The notes beneath the pieces are model-generated. The model searched no databases and had not been told where the DNA came from. It saw only the letters and a program-made list of their open reading frames with translations. A stretch of 64,000 bases of DNA, from positions 310,001 to 374,000 of the forward strand of contig NZ_LNCI01000002.1 in the NCBI RefSeq assembly GCF_001509585.1, given 5' to 3'. Made by a program: the position numbers and the translations under genes. Shown in pieces: positions 44,812 to 53,500 of the stretch (position 1 is its first letter; every line of letters starts with the position of its first letter). The stretch is from Tropicimonas marinistellae. GTDB lineage: Bacteria > Pseudomonadota > Alphaproteobacteria > Rhodobacterales > Rhodobacteraceae.

Positions 44812-46263
44812 ATGCCCAAGAAGACACTGAAAAACATCTCGGAGATCCGTCGGCATTTCCATACGAATTCCGACCCGATTTATTTCGTCTCCGCAACAAA
44901 CTTCAACCTGCTCGGTCTCGACGAATGGGTGAAGAACTTCAAATACATATGCTACATGGACTGTTTTGACGGGCGGCACCCGAACGTTTTCGTTCCGTCA
45001 GAGTTGCCGCATGACGAGTTCCAGTCGATCGAGGACATCAACAACTACCTTCTCCAGCACAAGGAGGTGATTGACTACGTGAAGGCGCGCGGTGGCGAAC
45101 CGAAGTTTGCCTTCCTGATGTTCGACGAGACGACCGAGAAGCTCGTCAAGGAACTCGGCGGCGAAGTGTGGTTCCCCAAGGCCAAGCTGCGCACGGCCAT
45201 GGACAACAAGATCGAGACGGTCCGCGTCGGCAACAAGGCCAAGGTGCCCTCTGTTCCCAACACGCTGTCCAAGGTCGAGAGCTACGACCAGCTGAAGAAA
45301 CTCTGTGAGAAGGCGGACTTGGGCAACGACCTCGTGCTGCAGTCCGCGTTCGGAGATTCCGGCCACACCACGTTCTTCATCAAGTCGGAGGCTGATTTCC
45401 GCAAGCACGAACACGAGATCGTCGGCGAGGGCGAGATCAAGGTCATGAAACGGATCGACTGCCGCGGATCGGCGATCGAGGCCTGCGCGACCTCGCAGGG
45501 CACCATCGTTGGACCGTTGATGACCGAGCTCGTCGGCTTCAAGGAACTGACGCCCTATCGGGGCGGTTGGTGCGGCAACGAGATCTTCTCCACCGCCTTC
45601 CCGCCGAAAACCCGGCAGAAGGCGCGCGAGCTGACCTTCCAGTTCGGTGAACAACTCCGAAAGGAAGGCTACCGCGGCTATTTCGAACTGGACTTCCTGA
45701 TCGACAAGAAGACCGGCGACATCTGGCTGGGAGAGCTCAATCCGCGCATCACTGGCGCAAGCTCGATGACCAACCACGCGGCCTTCGCCCATGCCGACGC
45801 GCCGCTCTTCCTCTTCCACCTGCTGGAGTTTTCCAAGAAGCCCTTCAAGTTCGATGTTGAGGAGTTGAACGCCCGCTGGGCCGACCCCGACATGATCGAC
45901 AGTTGGAGCCAGATGGTGATCAAGCACACCGAAGACAGCGTCGACATCGTCACTCAGGCACCGCAATCCGGGATCTATCGAATGCTCCCTGATGGCCAGG
46001 TCGTATTCGACCGGTTCGATTACCACCGGCGGGCCGTCGAGACCGAGGATGAGGCCTTCTTCCTGCGCATCCTCCAGCCCGGTGACTACCGGTACGAAGG
46101 GGCGGATCTGGGCATTCTGGTCACGCGTGGTCGTTCGATGACGCCCGGCTTCAAGCTCACCGAGAAGTCGAAGAATTGGATCGCCGGGATCAAGAACGCC
46201 TTCGCCGCGCGCCCGCTCCCGTCACCGGAGGCATTCGAAGATCCGGCCTACAAGATCATGTAG
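44812..46263 (+). CDS. ATP-grasp protein (biotin carboxylase-like ligase)
   Basis: A 483-residue ATP-grasp enzyme. The ATP-binding domain spans about residues 115-330. The nucleotide-binding region includes VLQSAFGDSGHTTFFI, and the Mg-binding end is GYFELDFLID followed by IWLGELNPRITGASSMTN, with Glu and Asn ligands. It lacks biotin carboxyl carrier and carboxyltransferase parts, so carboxylation of biotin is unlikely despite the usual label. ATP-grasp ligases join a carboxylate to an amine or thiol through an acyl phosphate. Downstream of an amino acid decarboxylase, an amine-acylating ligase is the natural guess, but this is inference. Confidence 0.87.
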   Translation: MPKKTLKNISEIRRHFHTNSDPIYFVSATNFNLLGLDEWVKNFKYICYMDCFDGRHPNVFVPSELPHDEFQSIEDINNYLLQHKEVIDYVKARGGEPKFAFLMFDETTEKLVKELGGEVWFPKAKLRTAMDNKIETVRVGNKAKVPSVPNTLSKVESYDQLKKLCEKADLGNDLVLQSAFGDSGHTTFFIKSEADFRKHEHEIVGEGEIKVMKRIDCRGSAIEACATSQGTIVGPLMTELVGFKELTPYRGGWCGNEIFSTAFPPKTRQKARELTFQFGEQLRKEGYRGYFELDFLIDKKTGDIWLGELNPRITGASSMTNHAAFAHADAPLFLFHLLEFSKKPFKFDVEELNARWADPDMIDSWSQMVIKHTEDSVDIVTQAPQSGIYRMLPDGQVVFDRFDYHRRAVETEDEAFFLRILQPGDYRYEGADLGILVTRGRSMTPGFKLTEKSKNWIAGIKNAFAARPLPSPEAFEDPAYKIM

Positions 46264-46329
46264 CAAGAGCCGCTGCCGCGGCGGATGGCTTTGCCTTGCG
46301 CTCCGCCGCGTTTCCGGTCAGGTGGGGCC

Positions 46330-47325
46330 ATGACGGTTCAATTTCGCGCCTTCGAGGAAGATGACCCCGGCCAGAAGTGGTCGGGGCTCTTTGCCGAATA
46401 CTGGCCGGCCTACCGGGCCTGGTGGTCGCGAGAGGGGCTAACCGCCCGGCCGACCTACCGGGAATGTCACAATGCGATCAAGCGTTGGATGCCGGAGATC
46501 ATTGATATCTATGAAGAACTTTGCGAACTGGCGGGTGGCGGAGATGCTGAAGCGCGATTCCTGAGCTTTTTCTGCCCGCCGCGCTATCTCGCCGGATGCA
46601 GCCAGGCGATCTGGCCCGGCGACCAGCCCTTGCTGGTGCGAAATTACGATTACGATCCGAGCGCCTTCGATGCCATTCTGATGAAAACGGCTTGGCAGGG
46701 TCGCGGCGTGATCGGCACGTCCGATGGCCTCTTCGGTTTGGTCGACGGGATGAACGATCAAGGCCTCGCCCTCTCGCTGACTTTTGGTGGCCGCCGTGCA
46801 GTCGGCGAGGGGTTCGGTGTGCCGCTGATCCTTCGATACGTCCTGCAAACCTGCGCGACCGCCAAAGAGGCAGGCGAAATTCTCCAACGTGTGCCCTGCC
46901 ACATGAGCTACAACGTCACGGTTCTCGACGCCGAACGCCGGTTCCTGACGGCCTACCTTGCGCCCGACAGACCGACGCTTCTGACCAATGTCCCGGTCGC
47001 GACAAACCACCAGGAACGCGTCGAGTGGGCCAGCCATGCGCGACTGACCGCTACGGTGGAGCGCGAGCGATACCTGTTGCAACGCCTGTCGCTTCACCCT
47101 GAGACGGAGGCGCGCTTCTTGCATAATTTCTTGCAACCGCCGCTTTACTCGACTGCCTTTGGCTCAGGTTTTGGTACCCTGTACACGGCGGCATATTGGC
47201 CAAGGCAAGGCACGATGAAGTTGCTTTGGCCGCACTATACCTGGAAGTTCGGCTTCGAGAGCTTTGACGATGCAGCGGTTTCGATCTCTTATCCGGGAGC
47301 GCCCGTGTCGAGAGTCACGCCTTGA
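46330..47325 (+). CDS. C45-type N-terminal-nucleophile acyltransferase/hydrolase
   Basis: A 331-residue protein of the acyl-CoA:6-aminopenicillanate acyltransferase / peptidase C45 fold. The expected autocleavage site and nucleophile are Cys90 in LAGCSQAIW, followed by the conserved LLVRNYDYDP that lies just after the nucleophile in this family. In the family the proenzyme is cut before the Cys, giving about 89- and 242-residue chains. Such enzymes make or break amides of small amines. ATG 46330 is chosen because it begins the conserved region; an ATG at 46285 in frame is less likely. It is the last gene of the seven-gene operon, 66 bp after the ATP-grasp gene. Confidence 0.85.
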   Translation: MTVQFRAFEEDDPGQKWSGLFAEYWPAYRAWWSREGLTARPTYRECHNAIKRWMPEIIDIYEELCELAGGGDAEARFLSFFCPPRYLAGCSQAIWPGDQPLLVRNYDYDPSAFDAILMKTAWQGRGVIGTSDGLFGLVDGMNDQGLALSLTFGGRRAVGEGFGVPLILRYVLQTCATAKEAGEILQRVPCHMSYNVTVLDAERRFLTAYLAPDRPTLLTNVPVATNHQERVEWASHARLTATVERERYLLQRLSLHPETEARFLHNFLQPPLYSTAFGSGFGTLYTAAYWPRQGTMKLLWPHYTWKFGFESFDDAAVSISYPGAPVSRVTP

Positions 47326-47343
47326 GGGAAGCAACCGCCGAGG

Positions 47344-47619
47344 TCACGTCAGAGCAGCTTTGAGTGCGACGTTAGAGGCGGCACGCATCGTGGAATACGG
47401 CATGGCGCTCGGCGCGTGGTAGGCAGTCCAAGGTACCCCGGTATCCATGACATCCGGCGACAGAACGGCCACGGGCACGCCCATTGAGGTCAGCACTTCG
47501 TGCAGAGCCTCGCCGCAATAGACAGACAGCGCCTTCGTATGCCTCCGTTGGGCGCAACGGCACGCGTTCAGGACGACGTCGCCACCCGAATTCGATGAAT
47601 GCGTTGTCGCAGCGCATGT
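47344..47619 (-). pseudogene. Unrecognised gene remnant without start codon
   Basis: A minus-strand open frame of 91 codons ends at 47344 and reads like genuine protein in its C-terminal 60 residues (SVYCGEALHEVLTSMGVPVA and MDTGVPWTAYHAPSAMPYST). There is no ATG or GTG before the conserved-looking part, and a stop at 47620 precedes it. I do not recognise the family. It is most likely the tail of a lost gene. Confidence 0.4.
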
Positions 47620-47799
47620 TCAGAGAAACCGCGTCTCCAAGCATTCTGTGTACCGTAGGAAATCCTGAGATCTGGGTTCCCTGAACGACCTAGCGAAGGA
47701 AAAAAGTACTTCTGAGCAATGATATCCACTAAAGATGTACAGTACCGGAGCGTGTCGGTTTCAGCCCTTGCGCTATCGGTACAAGGGGGGCCTAGAAGG

Positions 47800-49410
47800 A
47801 TGTTCATTTTCGCATTGCTTGAAGGTCATTCGGGTCTGTCGACCCGCCGTTTCGCAATACGGGGATTGGTTGCGATGACCCTTGCGGGGGCAGTTCAGTC
47901 GCCGGCCATTGCGCAGATGCTGGTTGGCGATGGCACCATTCCGTGCGGCGTTCCATACGTCGTCGAAAGCGGCGATACGCTCAGCCGAATTGCAGAACGA
48001 GCCTACGGCGACCCACAGCTATTCGGGTTCCTGGCTGACGCGAATTGGGATGCACTGGGCGGCAATATCGAGAGCATCTCGGTGGGAAATTCGCTCGATA
48101 TCCCCTGCGTTGATGTGAGCGGGCAAGTGATGACAGCAGAACAGACTGCTGAGATGGCGGCCAATGTCGAGGCGGCCGTCGCGGTCGAGGGGCTTCTGGA
48201 GCCGTCAGAACTCGACGCATTGTTCGGACCGGTTGCGCTCTTTCCCGATCAGGTCCTGACACCGACACTGGTGGCGACGACCTTTCCGCTCGACGTTGTG
48301 AAGGCTGCACGTTTTGTGGAGGAGGCGGAAGCCCTGTCAGACCAGGAGCGCGCGGCTCAAGCCGTCGACCAACCCTGGGACGATAGTGTCCGCGAACTCG
48401 CCGCTGGCTTCCCGGACCTCGTGATCCGGATGAGCGAACATGTCGACTGGACCGAACAGGCGGGGGAAGCCGTGGTCGCGCAGACCGACGACGTTCTCGC
48501 TTCGATCCAGCGGTTGCGGGCTAAGGCGATCGAGAATGGGTATCTCGTCGACAATGAGGCCCAGGAGGTTGCGCAGGACGGCGACACAATCGTGATCAAC
48601 CCAGCCACGCCCGGCATCGTCTATGTCCCGGTCTACGATAGTCAGGTCGTCTACACGACGCCTGTCGTCGGCCCACCGATATACCACTATGACTACATCC
48701 ACGATGACGACGACTGGGACAACGTGATCATCGGCGGAGGCATCTTCCTGGGAGCCGCCATTATTCTAGATGAAATCTTCGACGACGATGACTGGGATGG
48801 ATGGGACATCGATGACGAGATCGACTGGGATCGGGGTGATATCACAATCGACCGCGGTGACATCAACATCGACCGCGGTGACATCAACATCGGCGACGGC
48901 GACCGACCCCGGGTTGGCGACGGTGAGCGGCCCAGAATTGGCGACGGGGACCGCGTGAGCATCGGAGACAGCGACCGACCGCAGGTCGATCGGGGTGATC
49001 TTGAAACCATCAGGGACAATGCCGGCGACCGGCCAAACATCGGGACGTCGCCGGCAAATCGCGTGCCAATCTCGACCGACGCGAGCCGGGAGGTCGCGCG
49101 GAAGAAGATCGAGACCAGGAAGACGAGTGGCATGAAACCTGCAAACCTGCCGGCGTCTCGCCTCGAAACCGCCCGGCCATCCGCGGCAAGATCGCGCGCA
49201 GTGTCTCAGCCCGCAGCGTCTGCGCGGTCCGCTCCCATTGCAAAACCGAGCACACATCGCGCCCCGGCGGCACGGGCGCCAAGTCGGTCGAACACCTTCA
49301 ACAGGCCGTCGGGCGGCAATCGCGCGGCCGCGGCGGCCAATCGAGGCAGGGCAAGTGCGGGAGGACGCCCGCGAGGCGGCGGCGGACGTGGCGGTGGCGG
49401 GAGGCGCTGA
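47800..49410 (+). CDS. Secreted LysM/DUF3300 protein with Asp-Arg repeat tail
   Basis: A 536-residue exported protein. Signal peptide of about 40 residues ending at PAIAQM. A LysM domain (about 53-103) shows VVESGDTLSRIAERAYGDP. A DUF3300-type domain (about 150-330) contains LFPDQVLTPTLVATTFPLDV, VDQPWDDSVRELAAGFPDLV and INPATPGIVYVPVYDSQVVY. An Asp/Trp-rich segment and imperfect heptads of the form DRGDINI follow (about 340-420), and the last 130 residues are Arg/Ala/Ser/Gly-rich, ending in a poly-Gly-Arg tail. LysM suggests peptidoglycan binding in the periplasm. ATG 47800 has AGAAGG upstream. Pairs with the DUF2950 gene next to it. Confidence 0.88.
   Translation: MFIFALLEGHSGLSTRRFAIRGLVAMTLAGAVQSPAIAQMLVGDGTIPCGVPYVVESGDTLSRIAERAYGDPQLFGFLADANWDALGGNIESISVGNSLDIPCVDVSGQVMTAEQTAEMAANVEAAVAVEGLLEPSELDALFGPVALFPDQVLTPTLVATTFPLDVVKAARFVEEAEALSDQERAAQAVDQPWDDSVRELAAGFPDLVIRMSEHVDWTEQAGEAVVAQTDDVLASIQRLRAKAIENGYLVDNEAQEVAQDGDTIVINPATPGIVYVPVYDSQVVYTTPVVGPPIYHYDYIHDDDDWDNVIIGGGIFLGAAIILDEIFDDDDWDGWDIDDEIDWDRGDITIDRGDINIDRGDINIGDGDRPRVGDGERPRIGDGDRVSIGDSDRPQVDRGDLETIRDNAGDRPNIGTSPANRVPISTDASREVARKKIETRKTSGMKPANLPASRLETARPSAARSRAVSQPAASARSAPIAKPSTHRAPAARAPSRSNTFNRPSGGNRAAAAANRGRASAGGRPRGGGGRGGGGRR
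48829..48891 (+). repeat. 21-bp coding tandem repeat
   Basis: Three 21-bp units encode DRGDITI, DRGDINI, DRGDINI. The last two (48850-48870 and 48871-48891) are identical at the DNA level, which implies recent duplication by slippage. Looser copies of the motif continue to about 49000. Confidence 0.9.
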
Positions 49411-49411
49411 G

Positions 49412-50329
49412 ATGATAAGGCTTTTCGACATATCCACGCTGGTGCTGATCGTTGTGCCTACCGGTTTGGCCAATGCGGAACCGGCGCAATTCGCAACGCC
49501 CGAATCCGCGGTCTCGGCTTTGGTCACTGCGCTCGAAACAAGTGACGAGGCCGAGTTGCTGCAGATCTTCGGTCCTGAGAACGCGGATATCGTCTCCAGC
49601 GGCGATGCGGAGGAGGACCGTCAGATCTGGGGCGATTTCCTGCGCGATGTTCGGACCGTCCACCGCATCGAGTTGGTCGATGATGACCGCGCCACGCTTT
49701 ACGCCGGTCGCGATTTCTGGCCGTTTCCGGCGCCGCTGGTACTCGCCGATGGTACGTGGAGCTTCGATGCCGATGGCGCGCGGGAAGAGGTCCAGATGCG
49801 GCGTATCGGTCGCAACGAACTGGCCGCAATCGACATATTGCGCCGGGCGCCTGAAATCCAGGCGGAGTATCGGCGGACGGACCACGACGCAGACGGGGTG
49901 CTGGAGTTCGCGGCCTCGATCCTGTCCAGCCCCGGAACGCGAGACGGGCTCTATTGGCCCGACGAACCGGATGGCGAGCCAAGTCCATTCGACGAAACGC
50001 TCGCCCGCTCCAGTTTCACCGGATACAGCCTCGACGGCGAAGACCGCGCGCCGGAGCCGTTCGAAGGGTATTACTTCCGCATCCTGCAAGGGCAGGGAAG
50101 CAACGCTCCGGGAAGCGCCTACAGTTACATGGTCGCGGGCAACATGGTCGCCGGACACGCGCTTGTTGCCTATCCAGCGGTCTACGGCGACACTGGAATC
50201 ATGAGTTTTCAGGTGAGTGAGGCGGGGATAGTCTACCAAGCCGATCTGGGCGAGGAGACGTTGGAACACGCCGCCGCAATAGATCTTTTCGATCCGACCG
50301 AAGATTGGGTGCAGGTGGACGACGAGTAA
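49412..50329 (+). CDS. DUF2950 family exported protein
   Basis: A 305-residue secreted protein. Signal peptide of about 22 residues ending at GLANAEP. The DUF2950 core is visible as FATPESAVSALVTAL near the start, later DGLYWPDEPDGEPSPF, PFEGYYFRILQGQGSNAPGS and DTGIMSFQVSEAGIVYQADL. The function of the family is unknown. Its ATG lies 2 bp past the stop of the DUF3300 gene, and these two families are regularly encoded together, so they probably act as a pair in the cell envelope. Confidence 0.9.
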   Translation: MIRLFDISTLVLIVVPTGLANAEPAQFATPESAVSALVTALETSDEAELLQIFGPENADIVSSGDAEEDRQIWGDFLRDVRTVHRIELVDDDRATLYAGRDFWPFPAPLVLADGTWSFDADGAREEVQMRRIGRNELAAIDILRRAPEIQAEYRRTDHDADGVLEFAASILSSPGTRDGLYWPDEPDGEPSPFDETLARSSFTGYSLDGEDRAPEPFEGYYFRILQGQGSNAPGSAYSYMVAGNMVAGHALVAYPAVYGDTGIMSFQVSEAGIVYQADLGEETLEHAAAIDLFDPTEDWVQVDDE

Positions 50330-50953
50330 CCGGAAGTCGAGTTTGATGGTGCGCCGCGCCGCCCCGGTCAAAGAGCCGGGTCGCCTGTCCCCTCGCAGCG
50401 CGTTGTCGTCCCGGAAATCGACCATGTGCTTGATCGAGAGAGTTGCGGACAGGAAGGTTCCCTTAAACCGTATCTTGGGCGTTGGTTTGCGCCGCAGCTT
50501 GCCGAGCGGTCCGTGATTGATCGTTCTATTCTCAGATTGCGCGGCACCTGACTGCGCGTTGTTCAGACATACCTGGAGTGGCATGCAGGGCGACACCCCG
50601 AGGCGCACCGGTGCCGAAGGGGGGCAACTCCGGGCGACGCAGAGCGGGCGAAGATGGGCTGAAATGCTAGAGTAGGGGAGGGGTGGGTTGTCCGACCAGC
50701 AGGGGCTTTCCACCCGTCGGTCTTCTTATTGCCCCTGAACTCCGCCACTCGTCGGTGCATCCCTCGGCACAAGCCGATCCGGCTGGACGTGGACCAGCCG
50801 TTGACAACAGGCGTCGGCAAAGAACCCCCGAGGAGGTTGTTGGTGGCAAGTCGCTGAAATTGCGGTAGCGTTGTATGGAGGCCTACGACGGTCGCACTTG
50901 GCATTGGCAAGCCGCGGCATTGGCCGATTGCGTCAAACGGGGGAGGGTGTGAC
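50330..50953. other. Intergenic stretch before the PTS operon
   Basis: About 620 bp without a recognisable gene on either strand. Open frames here are antisense extensions or show no protein-like character. The right end holds GGGAGGG at 50941-50947 as ribosome site of the PTS gene and must contain its promoter. Confidence 0.5.
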
Positions 50954-53485
50954 GTGTCAGGGATCGAGCTGTTGGCGCCACTGGATGGTGTGATCGTTCC
51001 GCTTGAGCAAGTACCCGATCCGGTATTCGCGGGAAAGATGGTTGGCGACGGCGTCTCGATTGACCCGTTGAGCGAGGTGCTCGCCGCGCCCTGTCCGGGA
51101 ACGGTCTCGCAACTGCACAGTGCCGGCCATGCCGTGACTCTGACAACGCCCGACGGTGTGGAGGTGATGCTGCACATCGGGCTCGACACCGTTATGCTGA
51201 AGGGCGAGGGATTCGCCCCCAAGGTCAAGGAAGGCCAGAGCGTCGTTGCGGGCGAGCCGCTGATCGCTTTCGACGCCGATTTCGTCGCGCTCAACGCTAA
51301 AAGCCTGCTGACCCAGGTGATCGTGACCAACCCCGAGAGGATTGCCGGCATGAGTCCCGCCAAGGGGCATGTGACCGGCGGCAAGGACGTTCTGCTGTCG
51401 CTGGAACTGAGTGCAGGGGCGGAAGACGAGCAGAAGGACACATCGGGCGACGTCGTCGTTTCTGATGCGATTGTCATCCCGAACACCTCGGGATTGCACG
51501 CCCGGCCTGCCGCGGTTCTGGCCAATATGGCCAAGAAGTTCGAGTCGCGGGTGACACTGCGGCGCGGGGACGATCAGGCCAACGCAAAGAGCGTGGTCTC
51601 GGTCATGCGGCTGAACCTTGAACAGGGCGCGAAAGTGGTTCTTGTCGCCGAAGGCCCCGACGCGGCCGATGCAGTGAACGCGCTGGCCCCGCAGATAGCC
51701 GCCGGGCTGGGCGATGAGGGTACGCCCCCTGCACCCGCTCCGGCAACGACCGAGATCCGCCGAGTTGCGGCGCCGGTGCCGCGCCCGCGAACCGACGATC
51801 CGAACCTCATCCTTGGCGTTTCCGCTTCTCCCGGTCTCGCGGTCGGGCAGGTCTTCCAGTTGCGCCGGGACGAAATCGACGTGCCGGAGACCGGCGGCGC
51901 TCCGAATACCGAACGGCGAAGGCTGGACGATGCGATTGACGCGGCGATGGTGCAACTGGAGGCATTGCAGGCCGAACTTCACGCCCAGGCCGACCCGGCC
52001 AAGGCCGCGATCTTCGCCGCCCATCAGGAGTTGCTCGACGATCCTGACCTTATCGACGTTGCGGCCAGCGCTATCGCGAAAGGCAAGGGGGCCGAATATG
52101 CTTGGCAGCAGGCCTATACATCGCAGGCCCTGCAACTGGAAGCGCTCCCCAACGAGCTACTTGCGGCCCGCGCGAGCGATTTGCGCGACGTTGGCCGCAG
52201 GGTGCTGAGTATTCTCACCGGGCGCCCACTGGATCAGCCCGATCTTCCGGAGGGAACGATCCTGATTGCGGAGGATCTGACCCCTTCGGATACGGCAAGC
52301 CTCGACCGCGAGCGGGTTCTCGGGTTCTGCACGCTGGGCGGCGGTGCGACCTCGCATGTCGCGATCCTGGCCCGCGCGCTCGATTTGCCGGCCGTGGCGG
52401 GCATCGAGCCCCGGGCACTGGAAGTGCCGCCCGGAACGACCGTGGTGGTAGATGGCGCGCGCGGCCAGCTGAGGCTCAATCCCGATGAGGCGGAAGTCGA
52501 ACGCATCCGTACCGCCAAGACCCGGGCCGAAGCAAAACGCAAAGCCGATATCGCGGCGGCACGACACCCGGCGGAAACCTCGGACGGGCACCGGGTGGAA
52601 GTCGTCGCAAACATCGGCGGTGTGGCCGATGCCGAAGAGGCCCTTGGCCTGGGCGCCGAAGGTGTCGGGCTTCTACGGTCGGAATTCCTGTTCCTCGAAA
52701 GCGCAACCGCGCCGACCGAAGACGACCAGACGGCGATCTATCAGGACGTTTCGGACGCCCTGGAACAGGCGCCGCTCGTCATCCGGACGCTCGACGTGGG
52801 CGGCGACAAGCCGTTGCCCTATCTGCCGCTCCCGCGCGAGGAAAACCCGTTCCTCGGGGTGCGTGGCGTCCGACTGGCCATAGACCGGCCCGAGATCCTG
52901 CGCACGCAGATTCGCGCGATCCTAAGGGTTTCCGGCAACCAGCGGCTGGGCATGATGTTTCCGATGGTCTCGTCGCTGGACGAGTTCCGCGCGCTCCGGG
53001 GCGTGGTCGAGGAGGAAAGGGAAGCCGTCGGTCGCGCCGAACCGATCCAGGTCGGTATTATGGTCGAAGTTCCCTCGGCGGCGGTCATGGCCGAGCAGTT
53101 CGCCAGGGAGGCGGACTTCTTTTCGGTCGGGACCAACGACCTGACCCAGTACACGCTGGCGATGGATCGCGGTCATCCGAAACTTGCGCCAAGGGCCGAT
53201 GCAATGAACCCGGCGGTTCTGAAACTCATCGCGCACACGGTTGAAGGCGCCCACGCGCACGGCCGCTGGGTCGGTGTCTGCGGCGGCATCGCAAGCGATC
53301 TGCAGGCGGTGCCAATCCTCGTCGGGCTCGGCGTTGACGAATTGTCGGTGAGCGTGCCGGCTCTGCCGTCCATCAAGGCGGCGGTACGACAGTACTCGCT
53401 GGCAGAGTGCCGTTCCCTGGCGGAACGCGCCCTTCAGAGTGACAGCGCCGCGGAAAACCGTGCGCTCGTTCCCCTCGACTACTGA
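50954..53485 (+). CDS. ptsP: PTS triple fusion EIIA(Glc-type)-HPr-EI
   Basis: An 843-residue multiphosphoryl transfer protein. EIIA(Crr-type), about 1-145, with its phospho-His in VEVMLHIGLDTVML. HPr, about 165-255, with the His in NTSGLHARPAA. Enzyme I, about 280-843, with the phospho-His in GGATSHVAILARA and the PEP site in FSVGTNDLTQYTLA. The chain can pass phosphate from PEP to the EIIB domain of the next gene without other soluble components. The start is GTG 50954 with GGGAGGG 7 bp upstream. The EIICB gene follows 15 bp downstream. Confidence 0.95.
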   Translation: MSGIELLAPLDGVIVPLEQVPDPVFAGKMVGDGVSIDPLSEVLAAPCPGTVSQLHSAGHAVTLTTPDGVEVMLHIGLDTVMLKGEGFAPKVKEGQSVVAGEPLIAFDADFVALNAKSLLTQVIVTNPERIAGMSPAKGHVTGGKDVLLSLELSAGAEDEQKDTSGDVVVSDAIVIPNTSGLHARPAAVLANMAKKFESRVTLRRGDDQANAKSVVSVMRLNLEQGAKVVLVAEGPDAADAVNALAPQIAAGLGDEGTPPAPAPATTEIRRVAAPVPRPRTDDPNLILGVSASPGLAVGQVFQLRRDEIDVPETGGAPNTERRRLDDAIDAAMVQLEALQAELHAQADPAKAAIFAAHQELLDDPDLIDVAASAIAKGKGAEYAWQQAYTSQALQLEALPNELLAARASDLRDVGRRVLSILTGRPLDQPDLPEGTILIAEDLTPSDTASLDRERVLGFCTLGGGATSHVAILARALDLPAVAGIEPRALEVPPGTTVVVDGARGQLRLNPDEAEVERIRTAKTRAEAKRKADIAAARHPAETSDGHRVEVVANIGGVADAEEALGLGAEGVGLLRSEFLFLESATAPTEDDQTAIYQDVSDALEQAPLVIRTLDVGGDKPLPYLPLPREENPFLGVRGVRLAIDRPEILRTQIRAILRVSGNQRLGMMFPMVSSLDEFRALRGVVEEEREAVGRAEPIQVGIMVEVPSAAVMAEQFAREADFFSVGTNDLTQYTLAMDRGHPKLAPRADAMNPAVLKLIAHTVEGAHAHGRWVGVCGGIASDLQAVPILVGLGVDELSVSVPALPSIKAAVRQYSLAECRSLAERALQSDSAAENRALVPLDY

Positions 53486-53500
53486 TCCAGGAGCAGAGAC

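Noticed and set aside
49298-50713. 471-codon minus-strand open frame opposite the DUF2950 gene
   Set aside because: No protein family character, and the plus strand has a signal peptide and DUF2950 motifs.
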